Of a stretch of 64,000 bases of DNA, positions 29,825-39,839 are shown one piece after another; the first letter of the stretch is position 1, and each line of letters opens with the position of its first letter. Under the pieces are notes generated by a model. That model had not been told where the DNA came from, made no database searches, and worked only from the letters and a program-made list of their open reading frames with translations. The stretch lies in assembly GCA_963844315.1 (NCBI GenBank), contig CAWJOC010000026.1:62001-126000 (forward strand), in the 5' to 3' direction. This stretch comes from CAWAVN01 sp963844315. GTDB taxonomy: Bacteria > Planctomycetota > Planctomycetia > Planctomycetales > Planctomycetaceae. The translations under genes were made by a program, and so were the position numbers.

Positions 29825-30115
29825 TGCTTTCTCCTGAAGGTTGGCGTTGCTCATTTTCCCGATCGAGAAAACCGCACTTTGACCCATGTTCGGATCCCCT
29901 ATAGAATGTTAAGGAAGTAACGATATTGAAGGAGTGAATGACTCGTCATGGCAGATGTCGGGCTGAATGACTTTCAAACATCCGTGCCCACGGATTGGGC
30001 ATTCCTGTCCGACTGGCATGCGTGCGGAATGGTCCTGCCTTTGAACTCTTGTTCATGGTAACAGAGTCCCTTCAAAACACAAGACGATTCCAACGCCGAA
30101 TGAAAGGTCGATGCA

Positions 30116-30860
30116 ATGCACAACTACGGCACGCTCGCGGATGATTTTTACGTCAACATGAACCTCAACACCGAAATGCGGTTGCCGGAAGGACGGGAAA
30201 CAATCCTCGGTTTTTTTGAGCGGATGCAGAAAACCTATCCCAGCCTGCGGAATTTCTATACGAGAGAGAATGGCGATTACGTGTTGGAGGAAGACAAGGA
30301 CCAGGGACATCACCGCTGGGTGTCCTTGGAGCCGCGCTCGATTTGCTCGGGCTTCGTCAACCCCCCGGACACCGAAACCGCCTTCGAGCAGCACGCCAAG
30401 ATCCTCGAAATCGCGCCTTACATGTTGTCCGTCAGTCCCTTGGACTGCGAAGCTCTGGATTACATGATGGGCTTTGATTTCTCCTACCGGGGCAACCATG
30501 ATGCCTTAGTCGCGGAGGCGCTAGGCATGGGGTCCGCCTTCGAAGGCCTGCTGGAGATTCCCGGCGCACAGCCTTTGGCTTATAAGCCGTCCATCACGCT
30601 CGCTTTGGATGAAGATTGCCGACAATGGGCGCGGCTGATGGTCGAAACCCGCACCACGCCGTACCAGGTCAAACGCGGCGAGTTTCCGGACGACCAGATC
30701 AGCGTGTACTTCACCCTAAGGCAATACGGCAGCCTCGATCCCGGGGCTTCCTACGAAGATGAACTCAGCCGACTTAAGAAGCCGCTGCGAAGACCTCTTG
30801 GATGATTTCGTCATCGACCAAATCCTCCGCCCCTTGGCCCAGGCAATCTCGACGAAGTAG
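30116..30860 (+). CDS. Hypothetical protein, one frameshift at the C-terminus
   Basis: A cytoplasmic protein of about 247 residues with no recognised domain, though its composition and codon use look genuine. An extra A near 30778 hides the last ~28 residues: the direct frame stops in RRPLG, while the corrected one continues as SRCEDLLDDFVIDQILRPLA to a TAG at 30860. It is followed after 37 bases by another small gene in the same direction. Confidence 0.7.
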
Positions 30861-30897
30861 GATGACTCATCACTAACCAAGCCAATGAGAAATTGCC

Positions 30898-31212
30898 ATG
30901 AAACGCATCATGTACATTGAGTGCAAGGCCGGTGGTCTTGATGGCCCCGGCCGCATTGGCTGGGTGGAGTTTTCCAAGTCGAAGAGGTCTTACCGTTACG
31001 CGGGGCGATTGCTACAACGATGCGCCGGTTACAAATACAATTGCGTGGACGCCGAGACCGGCGATGAGTACTGGGTCTCCGGCCCGAAACGTGACGGTAA
31101 GGACAAACTCTATGGCGGCCTTGTCGAGATCGATGAGGATGCCCGCGTTGAGTATTGGACGACCATTCGCGGCAAGCCCGAGTGTGCCGACTTGAAATCC
31201 TATCGGGGATGA
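30898..31212 (+). CDS. Small conserved protein of unknown function
   Basis: A 104-residue protein beginning MKRIMYIECKAGGLDGPGRI and ending with WTTIRGKPE. It belongs to a widespread small family often mislabelled as 1-deoxy-D-xylulose-5-phosphate synthase, which it is far too short to be. Conserved features are IGWVEFSK, DAETGDEYWVSGPKRDG and VEIDEDARVEYW. True function unknown. Confidence 0.78.
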   Translation: MKRIMYIECKAGGLDGPGRIGWVEFSKSKRSYRYAGRLLQRCAGYKYNCVDAETGDEYWVSGPKRDGKDKLYGGLVEIDEDARVEYWTTIRGKPECADLKSYRG

Positions 31213-31350
31213 CAGGTTACCATTTAATCTGTGGACCCTTGTGGTTTCTTTGATGGACTTTCCCGTCAAAAGATCATGGCCGGACCAGCCGACGGTAGCA
31301 TTCCGACTCCTACGGAAGATAACATGCAGTGAGTTCAAGGGAGTTGTGAG

Positions 31351-31728
31351 ATGGCTGTCGTAAGAATTTCCACCGACAAGCATATACCTTCGCCGCCGGT
31401 GTTGCCCGACCCGCGATTTGGGTTTCGGTTCGCGGCGTGCGGGATTGGGACGATGGCCGTGGTGTCCGGCGGATGTTTTGCCATCGCTTTGGGTTGGGTT
31501 CCGGCACCGCTGGAATGGCGGGCGTTCTGGGCGTGCCTTCTGGCCGGGCTGATTGGGATCTCCCTTGCTCTTGCGCCACTTTTACTGGGCATCCGCTGCA
31601 AGAGTTGTGCGCGGCGGATTTTCCTGGCTCCGGCTCGGCCCCCAAACCGTCCCCGGCCGCCGATCCGTTTCTATTGCCCCGCGTGCAACGTCGAATGGGA
31701 CACCGGGTTCTGGTGGGGCGAAGAATAA
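31351..31728 (+). CDS. Small membrane protein with C-terminal zinc ribbon
   Basis: 125 residues: two membrane helices (about 27-48 and 58-82), then IRCKSCARR and FYCPACNVEW, two CxxC knuckles forming a zinc ribbon in the cytoplasm. AAGGGAG lies upstream of the ATG. Function unknown; it may be a membrane-tethered adaptor. Confidence 0.72.
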   Translation: MAVVRISTDKHIPSPPVLPDPRFGFRFAACGIGTMAVVSGGCFAIALGWVPAPLEWRAFWACLLAGLIGISLALAPLLLGIRCKSCARRIFLAPARPPNRPRPPIRFYCPACNVEWDTGFWWGEE

Positions 31729-31762
31729 AGATCGTCGTAACTCTTTGGCCGATTGGGAAAGA

Positions 31763-31940
31763 CCTTTTAACGCAAAGACCGCAAAGAGAAGACGCCAAGT
31801 TCGCAAAGAGAAAACAGAAACAGGCCGTGATTGAGAATCTCTATGGAAGGCGACCGCCACTATTCCTCCATGAGGGCATTCCCATTGATCGATGCCTTTG
31901 CCTTCTTTGCGTCTTCTCTTTGGGTCTTTGCGTTAAAAGG
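31763..31940. repeat. Palindromic element, family E (copy 1)
   Basis: CCTTTTAACGCAAAGACC at 31763 and its inverted match ending 31940 enclose a core. The whole 178-base element is homologous to the reverse complement of 44340-44494, including a non-palindromic core (GTGATTGAGAATCTCTATGG here). It fills most of the gap 31729-31999; no gene was seen there. Confidence 0.82.
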
Positions 31941-31999
31941 TTTTGTTTTAGCTTGAGGGCTTCTCAAACTTGGGTCCAGACCCGCTAGGACTGGAAAGG

Positions 32000-33072
32000 T
32001 TACGAAGGCAGCGAAAGCGATCCGCTGGCGAGAAAGGCGAGATAGGCCATCGCGGCGAGCGTCACCCAAGCCCCATCAACGGGGCGGCAGCGGCGGAAGG
32101 CGGCGTCGGCGGGTTGCTCGACGGAGGGAATCGCTTCGGGAATGACCACCCCTTCGTGATCCAGATATTCCACGCGGGATTTCCATAAGAGGCTAGCCAA
32201 CGCCGCCACACAGAGCATCGCGGCGATGGCCATCAGCGGATGGACGCTGCCCGCGATTTGGTCGGCGGCGGCGACGGGGTCTTCCGTCGAAGAAGCGGCC
32301 AGGCTTTTCAGCGCGAAGCACCGGCAGGGTGTTGTTCAGAAAGTGGAGGAGGATCGGAGCCAAGAGCGACCGGGTGGCCAGGTAGGAAACGTGGCACATC
32401 ACGCCCACGAAAAACACGCCCACCGCTTGCACCGGGTTGCCGTGGACCACCGAGAACAGCACCGAAGTCCACAGGATGCCCCAGAACATGCCCTTGCGGG
32501 CGATCAGTCCCCGGCCAATCACGCCGCGAAACACCAGCTCCTCGCCCAGCGCGGGCAAGCACCGCCAGGATCAAAAGCAGCAGCCCCGTTGAAGCCTCCC
32601 GGCTCACGCCGTCGAGCAGCTCCGGCAAATCGCCTTGCGAGGGGGATTCGCCGAAAACGTTTTCTCCAATGTCGATGACCTGTTGAGCGAGAAAGCCATC
32701 CATCACTGCCAAGGGCAACACCAACAGGAAGATCAACGTCACGTGCCGCATCGCGGGGAGATGGATCGGTATGACTCGCGGAAAACGCCGGCCAAACGCC
32801 CACCAGGTGGCCAGAAACGCCGCGAGCACGAACATCGTTTGGTCGAACGCCAACAGCCTGACCAGTTCGTCCGCCGAAAGGTAATCGGTCAGCGAATCCG
32901 CATTGGCCTTTGTCACAAGCTCCGGCACCGCCACCACCACGAACAGCAGCGTGGTCACAAGATGCACCAGCGGAATGCCCAGCACAATCAGCACCGCCAA
33001 CCCCAAACCGGGCCGAGGGAGCGGCGGGGCAGCCGGTGCGGGTTCCAAGGCTTCGAAGGAAGATTCAAGCAT
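32000..33072 (-). CDS. CPBP family intramembrane metalloprotease, two frameshifts
   Basis: CAAX-protease-like (CPBP/Abi) integral membrane enzyme with about eight helices. The catalytic EExxxR site is PALGEELVFRGVIGRGL; the second His motif is FSVVHGNPVQAVGVF, and LLAPILLHFLNN is the third. Extra bases near 32562 and 32290 split the protein into three frames; corrected length is 356 residues. ATG 33072 is chosen for the Pro-rich N-terminus running into the first helix. It is divergent to the kinase at 33220. Family roles are peptide maturation or prenyl-protein processing; substrate unknown. Confidence 0.85.
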
Positions 33073-33219
33073 GCTGTAACCAGGGAATAGGGGAGTTATT
33101 GAACTGTATGGCCCCAAACTGGTTTCGTCAAATCGTTCCTGGGGCGATTGCACTTCCCTTACAGCCTTGGAACTGGAAGAATGGACCCAATTGCAACTTT
33201 GGCGAAGGAAAGTCTCCTC

Positions 33220-34728
33220 ATGGCCGACTCTGGGTCACTCTCGCAACCTTCCTCGGACGATTTCACTCCCGGCAAATCGGAGGGGACGTTGTATTGTGCC
33301 GGTTGCAACGAGCGGTTTTTCGCCGTGAAAACGCCGGGGCAATGTCCCCGCTGCGGGGCGGCGTTGTCGTCCGTCACCACGTCGGGAAACCTGGCCGAAA
33401 CCGTGATGCTCATCGATTCGACCTGCGGTTCCGACGCCGCCCCGGTCCACGTCAGCCAGCCGTCCACAAGGCGCTCCGCGTTGGACGCCGCCGGGGAGGA
33501 TCCCATCGTCGGCAAGGAACTGCACGTTTACTTCTGCGAATCGCTCTTGGGTTGCGGCGGCATGGGCCGGGTGTATCTGGCCAGGCATACGCACCTGCAC
33601 CGCAAGTGCGCCCTCAAGGTGCTCGCGCCGCGCGTGAGTTCCAACGACCAGGATTTCATCCAACGTTTTTTGCAGGAAGGCCGGGCGACGGCGGCCTTGG
33701 TGCATCCCAACATCGTCACCATTCACGCCATCGGCGAGGCGGACGGGCATCACTTTCTGGAGATGGAATTCATCCGCGGCAAGACCCTCCAGCAACTCGT
33801 CGATGGCGAAGGCCATCTGTCGCCGGTGCGGGCGTCTTCGCTCGCCACGCAGGTGGCCCAAGGACTCGCCGCCGCCCATCGGGAAGGCATCGTCCATCGG
33901 GATTTGAAGCTGGACAACGTACTGCTCACCGAGCAGGGCATTCCCAAGCTCGCCGACTTTGGCCTCGCCAAGCGGGTCCGAAGCGCCGGCAAAAAAGACG
34001 GCGAAGTGCTCGCGGGCACGCCGAATTACATGGCCCCGGAACTGTTCCACGGCCAGCCCGCGACCACCGCCAGCGATGTGTACGCCTTGGGGGTGTGTTA
34101 CTTCGTCCTGCTCACGGGCAAGTTGCCGTTCGTGGGCAGTTCGCTGAACGATTTGATCCAGAAAGTCTCGGACGACCCTTTGCCCAACGTCCGCCACGAT
34201 TTCCCCGACATCCCGTTGGAAATGTCCGAGTGCCTGGGCCTCATGCTCTCCAAAAGCCCCGCGAACCGCCCGCAATCGGGCATCGAAGCCGCCCAACTGC
34301 TCCACGCGATTTGGGGCCAGGTGCGGGACATGGAATCGCTGCTCAAAGAGGCCTTCGAGGACTACGGCGGCATTTCGTGGAAGAGGCAGGGGAACCGCTA
34401 TCACATCCTGATGGAGTTCCCCGATGGCCGGAACCAAACAGTGTTCATGGAAAACAGCGAGCACGGCGCCGCCGAGCGCTTGCTGATGATTTTTAGCCTC
34501 TGCTGCGATGCCCGCCCGGAATACTACGAAGACGCCCTGCGTCTGAACGCCGTGATGGCCCACGGCGGCCTCGCCATCCGCACCGTCGATGGCCGGGACA
34601 TGTTCTGCGTGATCGACACCTTCCCCCGCGCCTCCGTCGATGGCCTCGACGTCCGCCGAAGCGTGTTAGAAGTCGGCTATAGAGCCGACAGCGTGGAAAA
34701 ACTGCTCACCGGCCAGGATGTGCATTAA
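33220..34728 (+). CDS. Ser/Thr protein kinase with N-terminal zinc ribbon
   Basis: A 502-residue cytoplasmic kinase. An N-terminal zinc ribbon CAGCNERF...CPRCGAA spans residues 27-50. The kinase domain spans about 105-370: glycine loop LLGCGGMGRVYLA, Lys in CALKVL, HRDLKLDN, DFG in LADFGLAK and MAPE. The C-terminal ~110 residues (RYHILMEFPDGRNQTVFM) look like a YbjN-type sensor. No membrane helix. ATG 33220 has AAGGAAAG upstream; 33181 is possible. The next gene, an ECF sigma factor, begins 43 bases later, so kinase-sigma coupling is plausible. Confidence 0.9.
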   Translation: MADSGSLSQPSSDDFTPGKSEGTLYCAGCNERFFAVKTPGQCPRCGAALSSVTTSGNLAETVMLIDSTCGSDAAPVHVSQPSTRRSALDAAGEDPIVGKELHVYFCESLLGCGGMGRVYLARHTHLHRKCALKVLAPRVSSNDQDFIQRFLQEGRATAALVHPNIVTIHAIGEADGHHFLEMEFIRGKTLQQLVDGEGHLSPVRASSLATQVAQGLAAAHREGIVHRDLKLDNVLLTEQGIPKLADFGLAKRVRSAGKKDGEVLAGTPNYMAPELFHGQPATTASDVYALGVCYFVLLTGKLPFVGSSLNDLIQKVSDDPLPNVRHDFPDIPLEMSECLGLMLSKSPANRPQSGIEAAQLLHAIWGQVRDMESLLKEAFEDYGGISWKRQGNRYHILMEFPDGRNQTVFMENSEHGAAERLLMIFSLCCDARPEYYEDALRLNAVMAHGGLAIRTVDGRDMFCVIDTFPRASVDGLDVRRSVLEVGYRADSVEKLLTGQDVH

Positions 34729-34771
34729 GAACGTCAACCAATCCGTCTTTTCGTCGGAGGATCTTATCAGC

Positions 34772-35356
34772 GTGAGTCGTCTTAGCACGTCGGTCAGTTT
34801 GCTCAAGCGGGTGCGGGGGATGGAGGCCGCCGCGTGGGAACGCTTGAGCGCGCTTTATGGGCCGATTGTGTACGGTTGGTGCCGAAGGGCGGGGCTTCAG
34901 GAAAACGATGCCGCAGACAGCACCCAGGAAGTGTTCCGCGCGGTCTTTCAGCACATCGGGCAATTCCAGGGCGAACAGAGCAAAGGCAGCTTTCGCGGTT
35001 GGCTGTGGACGATTACGCTCAACCAAATCCGGCAGCATTTTCGATTGGCCAGAAACCGGGCCATACCCGTCGGGGGCAGCGAGGCCCGGCAAAGACTGGC
35101 TCAGTTTCCCGAAACCGATTTGCCGGAAGAAGAACCCGACGCCCAAGCCAGTCGGCAGCGCATAATTTGGCGGGCGTTGGAATTGGTGCGGGGCGATTTT
35201 TCGGAAACCACCTGGGCGATCTTTGAGCAAACGACGCTCCAGCGCCAAAGCTACCAACAGGTTGCGGAAAACCTCGGCATGCAGGCCAACGCGGTCAGGC
35301 AAGCCAGGTTCCGCGTGCTCCGCAGGCTCCGAGAAGAACTCGACGGCTTGATTTGA
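34772..35356 (+). CDS. ECF-type RNA polymerase sigma factor
   Basis: About 194 residues with region 2 (WERLSALYGPIVYGWCRRAG, DSTQEVFRAVFQHIGQF, SFRGWLWTITLNQIRQ) and region 4 (RQSYQQVAENLGMQANAVRQ, ARFRVLRRLREELDGL). The GTG at 34772 is chosen because GGAGG sits 11 bases upstream; an ATG at 34718 would overlap the kinase. No anti-sigma gene is adjacent. It lies between two Ser/Thr kinases, the usual planctomycete setting in which kinases are thought to control sigma factors. Confidence 0.9.
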   Translation: MSRLSTSVSLLKRVRGMEAAAWERLSALYGPIVYGWCRRAGLQENDAADSTQEVFRAVFQHIGQFQGEQSKGSFRGWLWTITLNQIRQHFRLARNRAIPVGGSEARQRLAQFPETDLPEEEPDAQASRQRIIWRALELVRGDFSETTWAIFEQTTLQRQSYQQVAENLGMQANAVRQARFRVLRRLREELDGLI

Positions 35357-35364
35357 GCCTGTCT

Positions 35365-35404
35365 TGTCCCCTCTCCCCTGGGGAGAGGGTTAGGGTGAGG
35401 GGGA
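35365..35404. repeat. Dispersed palindromic repeat, family B (copy 6)
   Basis: GTCCCCTCTCCCCTGGGGAG then AGGGTTAGGGTGAGGGGGAC, starting nine bases after the sigma factor stop. Confidence 0.8.
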
Positions 35405-35510
35405 CGAATTCAAGTAGAACGTCATTTTCAAAAAATCACGTAACGCCCGCGCATCTCTATTTGATAGAGGACCATTTCGCCGCGCCATCCAACTCTTGAA
35501 AGGCGTTTCC

Positions 35511-38500
35511 ATGACCCAGCCAGCCGACCGTGATGACGACCGGATCGAGCAGCAGCTTTTGGAGATTGAGGACAATCCCCAGGCCGCCCACGAGACCACC
35601 ATCGCCAATCTGCACAAGGACTTGGAAACCCTGGCCCATGATTTGGGATCGCCTGCCCCGGCGGATCCCCACGAAGGCGAATCCGCTTGCCAAAGGGCGG
35701 TCCAGAACGTCCAAACCCTGGCGAGTCGGGACACGGTTATCGCTTCCGGCGCGGCCACCGGTTTGCCATCGAACCGGGAACCGGGAACCGTTTTAGGGCA
35801 GTACCGGATCCTCGGAAAGCTTGGCCAAGGCGGCATGGGCGCGGTTTACAAGGCCCTGCACACAAAGCTTGAGAAAACCGTGGCCCTCAAGGTCCTGCCC
35901 GAAGATCGGCTGGGAAAATCCGACGCCATCGCCCGGTTCCATCGCGAGATGAAAGCCGTCGGCAAGATCGAGCATCCGCATTTGGTCCGTGCCCTGGATG
36001 CGGGCGAAGCCGATGGCTCGCATTATCTCGTCATGGAATACGTGGATGGCATCGACCTGTCCCGCTTGCTCAAAGAGCAGGGCCGATTGCCCGTCGCCGC
36101 CGCGTGCGAACTGATCCGCCAAGCGGCCTTGGGACTCCAGGCGGCCCATCAAAGCGGCATGGTGCATCGGGACATCAAGCCCGCCAATTTAATGCTCGCC
36201 CGGCAAGACTTCGGCCCGCCTTCGGTCAAGGTGCTCGATTTGGGATTGGCCCGCTTGGCCGATGGCTCCGGCCAGATGGAAACCGAACTGACCACCGACA
36301 ACCAGATCATGGGCACGCTGGATTTCATGGCTCCCGAGCAAGCCGACAGCAGCAAGGACGTGGACACCCGCGCGGACGTTTACAGCCTGGGAGCCACGCT
36401 GTTTACGCTCTTAACCGGCCAACCGCCTTATCATTCCGCCGCTCAACAGACCTTCATCCAAAAGCTCAATGCCCTCGCCACCGCTCCGCTGCCCAATATG
36501 CAGAACCTGCGAGCGGATGTGCCCGCGGGATTGGCCACGGTCCTCGAAAAAATGCTCGCTAAGGACCGGGGCAAACGCTACCGCGAACCTGGCGAAGTCG
36601 CTAAAGCCTTGGAACCATTCACCGCGAATGCGAATCTCGCGACGCTCTTGGAAGATGCCAAGACCCAGCCCAGCCTGTCGATGATGTCCCAAAGCACGGC
36701 GACCTGGGCGGTCCCCTCGACATCGCCCACGGTTTTGATCCAAAAACCTTTCCGCAAACGCCCGGCTCTTCTCGCCGGGATTGCATTATTGATTTTGGCT
36801 CCCTTGGCGTATTTGTACGCCGGAACAATCATCCGCTTCGCCACCAACCAAGGCGAATTGGTCATCGAAGTCGATGACCCCAACATCGAAGTCCAAATTG
36901 TTCAAAACGGCGCGGTCGTCAAAGACAAAACCAAAGACCGTGAGTTCACCCTCACCGCAAGCGATGGCCAAATTAAAGTCCTGGACAACGATGGTCTCGA
37001 TGTCCTTACGAAAGAATTCCAACTTACCCGCGGCGGCAAAACGATTGTTAAGGTGAGCAAGTCGGAATTGCCGGATCCGACAAAGCCAAATCCGATCCCG
37101 CCGATAGATTCCACCGACCCTGACCGCTACGCGGCCGAGTGGCTCGTGCGGCAGGGGAACAAGTTTTTTTGTCGCGATTCCCAAGGCAAGTTTTTTGCTG
37201 TGGAGCGTCTCGATCAAATCCCAAGTCTTGCGTTCAGGATTACATCGGTTGGACTCTACGCCGCTCCGCCCCCTACGGAAGCGGAATTCGCGAGCCTGAA
37301 AGACCTGAAGGAATTGGGCACTCTCGCAATCTACAACAGCCTGAGCCGAAACGCATGGGACCAATTGCCTCTGTTTCTCCACCTGACGATTCTGGAATTT
37401 TATCCGGGGTCGAATGTCACGGACCAAGATCTGGGAATACTCCGCCGTCTGCCGCGGCTGAGGAATCTTTCCCTGTACGACACGGCAATCACAAACCAGG
37501 CGGGACCGCATCTGGAACAACTCACGAATCTCACCGGTTTGAACCTGCACGCAAAGTTGGATGATGGAATCTTGGAACACGTGGCGAAGCTCGAAGCACT
37601 CGAATCCCTGGGTTTGTATGGTCGTTCCGTCAGCGATGAGGGATTGTCGTTACTTAAAAGTCTGCCGCGGCTGAGGGGTCTTTCCCTGTACGACACGGCA
37701 ATCACAAACCAGGCGGGACCGCACTTGGAACAACACAAGTACCTCGGCCAATTAAACCTGGCTAGCACAAAAGTCGATGATGCGATCCTGGACCACTTGG
37801 CGAAGCTCAAAATGCTCTATCGGTTGGATTTGTCTTATACTTCGGTCACCGATAAGGGTCTGCCGTTACTGCACCGGATGACGAAACTGAAACAGGTGGT
37901 GCTTAGCGGAACGGAAGTGACCGAAGCCGGGGTGAAAGCCTTAGCCGCCGCCCTGCCCCAGTGCGAAATCGTTTGGGACGGCGGCGTGGTGGAACCGCGA
38001 ACGGAATCGAGCGATGCCGATCGCAAAGTGGCCTTGTGGGTGTTGTCCAAGGGCGGAGAGGTCTACGTCAATGGCGGATTGGAGCGGATTGGAGAGGCCG
38101 CGAAATTGCCTCAGGCGGCATTTCGTCTGTCAGGTCTCGAACTCACTGGCGATGTTGTTGATGCTTCGGAATTTGAAATTCTGGCCGACACGAAAAGCCT
38201 CACGCGGTTGTCGCTGAGCGGCGCGGGGATCACGGAGGAAGTCTTGGCCCGGTTTCAGGAGACTCCCGCCTTGACGCATCTCACTTTAGACGGGCCGGGG
38301 ATTACCGAACAGGGCCTCGCCGCCTTTCAGAATTGCAAGAAACTGACCCATCTGGCCCTCGGCGGGCCGGGCATGACCAGCGTAGGCTTGGCCCATTTCA
38401 AGGAGTGCAAAGAGCTAACCCATCTCGTGCTGCGAAGCCCGGGCATCACGGGTTCGGGACTGAAGCAGTTCGAGAACGCCAAAAACTTGACTCAATTGGT

Positions 38501-38696
38501 CATCGAAAGCCCGGGGATCAGTGATGCGGAGCTGCCCACCCTTGAAAAATTTCTTAAGCTTACCCATCTCGACCTGCGAAAAACCCGCTTCACCGAAACC
38601 GGGGTGAAGCACTTGGCTTCGGCTTTGCCCAACTGCAAAATCGAATGGAACGGTGGCACGGCGCAGCCTGAAAACACCAACGGCAATTCAAACTGA
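35511..38696 (+). CDS. Transmembrane Ser/Thr kinase with leucine-rich repeats
   Basis: A 1061-residue receptor-like kinase. The kinase domain runs from about residue 98 to 370: GKLGQGGMGAVYKA, ALKVLPEDR, VHRDIKPAN, VLDLGLARL (DLG for DFG) and MAPEQ. A single membrane helix (LLAGIALLILAPLAYLYAG) lies near residues 418-438. An extracytoplasmic part follows, with GELVIEVDDPNIEVQIVQNG, common beside planctomycete kinases, then two blocks of leucine-rich repeats (about 565-820 and 830-1060). GAAAGG precedes ATG 35511. The first LRR block carries a recent internal duplication. The frame is intact over 3.2 kb, unlike many neighbours. Likely senses an external ligand. Confidence 0.92.
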   Translation: MTQPADRDDDRIEQQLLEIEDNPQAAHETTIANLHKDLETLAHDLGSPAPADPHEGESACQRAVQNVQTLASRDTVIASGAATGLPSNREPGTVLGQYRILGKLGQGGMGAVYKALHTKLEKTVALKVLPEDRLGKSDAIARFHREMKAVGKIEHPHLVRALDAGEADGSHYLVMEYVDGIDLSRLLKEQGRLPVAAACELIRQAALGLQAAHQSGMVHRDIKPANLMLARQDFGPPSVKVLDLGLARLADGSGQMETELTTDNQIMGTLDFMAPEQADSSKDVDTRADVYSLGATLFTLLTGQPPYHSAAQQTFIQKLNALATAPLPNMQNLRADVPAGLATVLEKMLAKDRGKRYREPGEVAKALEPFTANANLATLLEDAKTQPSLSMMSQSTATWAVPSTSPTVLIQKPFRKRPALLAGIALLILAPLAYLYAGTIIRFATNQGELVIEVDDPNIEVQIVQNGAVVKDKTKDREFTLTASDGQIKVLDNDGLDVLTKEFQLTRGGKTIVKVSKSELPDPTKPNPIPPIDSTDPDRYAAEWLVRQGNKFFCRDSQGKFFAVERLDQIPSLAFRITSVGLYAAPPPTEAEFASLKDLKELGTLAIYNSLSRNAWDQLPLFLHLTILEFYPGSNVTDQDLGILRRLPRLRNLSLYDTAITNQAGPHLEQLTNLTGLNLHAKLDDGILEHVAKLEALESLGLYGRSVSDEGLSLLKSLPRLRGLSLYDTAITNQAGPHLEQHKYLGQLNLASTKVDDAILDHLAKLKMLYRLDLSYTSVTDKGLPLLHRMTKLKQVVLSGTEVTEAGVKALAAALPQCEIVWDGGVVEPRTESSDADRKVALWVLSKGGEVYVNGGLERIGEAAKLPQAAFRLSGLELTGDVVDASEFEILADTKSLTRLSLSGAGITEEVLARFQETPALTHLTLDGPGITEQGLAAFQNCKKLTHLALGGPGMTSVGLAHFKECKELTHLVLRSPGITGSGLKQFENAKNLTQLVIESPGISDAELPTLEKFLKLTHLDLRKTRFTETGVKHLASALPNCKIEWNGGTAQPENTNGNSN
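37447..37733 (+). repeat. Recent 213-base duplication inside the kinase LRR block
   Basis: 37447-37520 and 37660-37733 are 70/74 identical. Both contain CTGTACGACACGGCAATCAC and encode LSLYDTAITNQAGPHLEQ. The offset is 213 bases, exactly 71 codons or three repeats, so it adds repeats without shifting frame. Confidence 0.85.
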
Positions 38697-38722
38697 ATTT
38701 TCATCCCAAGGAGCAATGCCTG

Positions 38723-39838
38723 TTGCGAATTGCGCTCGTGTTCGAATTTCCCAGCCAGAACGGCGGCGAGCATTCGATGCTGGCGGCGATGGATCAACTG
38801 CGCCAAAGCGCGGTGGAGTTTGTTGCGATTTGTCCCTTTGAAGGACCATTGAAAGACGCCTTGGAATCGCGCGGCATCGAAAGCATTGCGTTTGACGTTC
38901 GCGATTCAAAAGGGCACCGGCGGCCTAGTGAAATCGTGCTTCCGGAACTGCATCGAATCTTGATTGGAACGAAGTGCGATCTGGTGCATGCCAACAGCTT
39001 GTCGATGGGGCGTCTTACCGGAGCGATTGCGAACCAACTTCCGATGCCCACGGTGGCCCATTTGCGGGACATCCTCAAACTCAGTGGCAAAGCCATTGCG
39101 GATTTGAATCAAAATACTCGACTCATCGCGGTCTCGAATGCGACGCGCAGCTTTCACATTGCCCAGCGCCTGGACGCGGAACGAGTTGTCATGCTCTATA
39201 ACGGCGTGGACTGCGAGCGCTTCAAGCCTCGTCCAAAGAATGCAGCGATTCGGAAAGAGCTTGGACTTTCGCCGGAGGATTTTCTGGTGCTCACCGTGGG
39301 GCAGATTGGGCTGCGCAAAGGGCAGGATGTGCTGGCCCGCGCTGCGGTGCTGTTGGCATCGCGATTGCCCAACGCCCATTATCTGTTGGCCGGTCAAAGG
39401 TGCTCGGACAAACTCGAGAGCCGGGAGTTTGAAAGGATCGTCATCGCCAAATTGCAGTCGATTGGTGATGGCCGCCATCTGCATCTCATGGGTTATCGCG
39501 AGGACATGCCAGAACTCATGAACGCTGCCGATGTGCTGGTGCATCCCGCGCATCAGGAACCGTTGGGGCGGGTGCTGTTGGAAGCTGCGGCATCGGGCTT
39601 ACCAATCATCGCGACCGACGTGGGCGGGTCTTCGGAGATTCTGCGGGAGGGCGAATCCGCGTTGCTCATCCCCAAGGCGAACCCGGTGGCAATCGCGGAG
39701 GCGATTCTGCGATTGGCGGGTGATGCGGAATTGCGATCTCAGCTTGCCAAGAATGCCCGGTCGCGGGTGCTGGAGAGGTTTTCGATTGAGAGCGCCGCCG
39801 AGAATTTGCACGCGCTGTGGGTCCGCTTATTGGAGTGA
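38723..39838 (+). CDS. Glycosyltransferase family 4 protein
   Basis: A 371-residue GT-B glycosyltransferase that moves a sugar from a nucleotide donor. The C-terminal domain has LTVGQIGLRKGQDVL, HLHLMGYREDMPELMNAADV, HPAHQEPLGRVLLEAAASGL and the donor-site Glu motif PIIATDVGGSSEIL. The TTG start at 38723 is chosen because AAGGAG lies nine bases upstream and the Rossmann start RIALVFEFPSQNGGEHSML follows directly; the nearby ATG 38716 is out of frame. It begins 26 bases after the kinase. The sugar is unknown. Confidence 0.9.
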   Translation: MRIALVFEFPSQNGGEHSMLAAMDQLRQSAVEFVAICPFEGPLKDALESRGIESIAFDVRDSKGHRRPSEIVLPELHRILIGTKCDLVHANSLSMGRLTGAIANQLPMPTVAHLRDILKLSGKAIADLNQNTRLIAVSNATRSFHIAQRLDAERVVMLYNGVDCERFKPRPKNAAIRKELGLSPEDFLVLTVGQIGLRKGQDVLARAAVLLASRLPNAHYLLAGQRCSDKLESREFERIVIAKLQSIGDGRHLHLMGYREDMPELMNAADVLVHPAHQEPLGRVLLEAAASGLPIIATDVGGSSEILREGESALLIPKANPVAIAEAILRLAGDAELRSQLAKNARSRVLERFSIESAAENLHALWVRLLE

Positions 39839-39839
39839 A

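Noticed and set aside
32910..34496. 528-residue plus-strand frame
   Set aside because: Rich in Arg/Pro/Ala and overlapped by the kinase with HRD and DFG motifs in another frame.
33235..34563. 442-residue minus-strand frame
   Set aside because: Antisense to the kinase; no recognisable domain and unlikely His/Arg-rich composition.
35370..35400. Telomere-like GGGTTAGGGTGAGG tract
   Set aside because: Not a telomere: it is the tail of the dispersed family B repeat and recurs at other gene boundaries.
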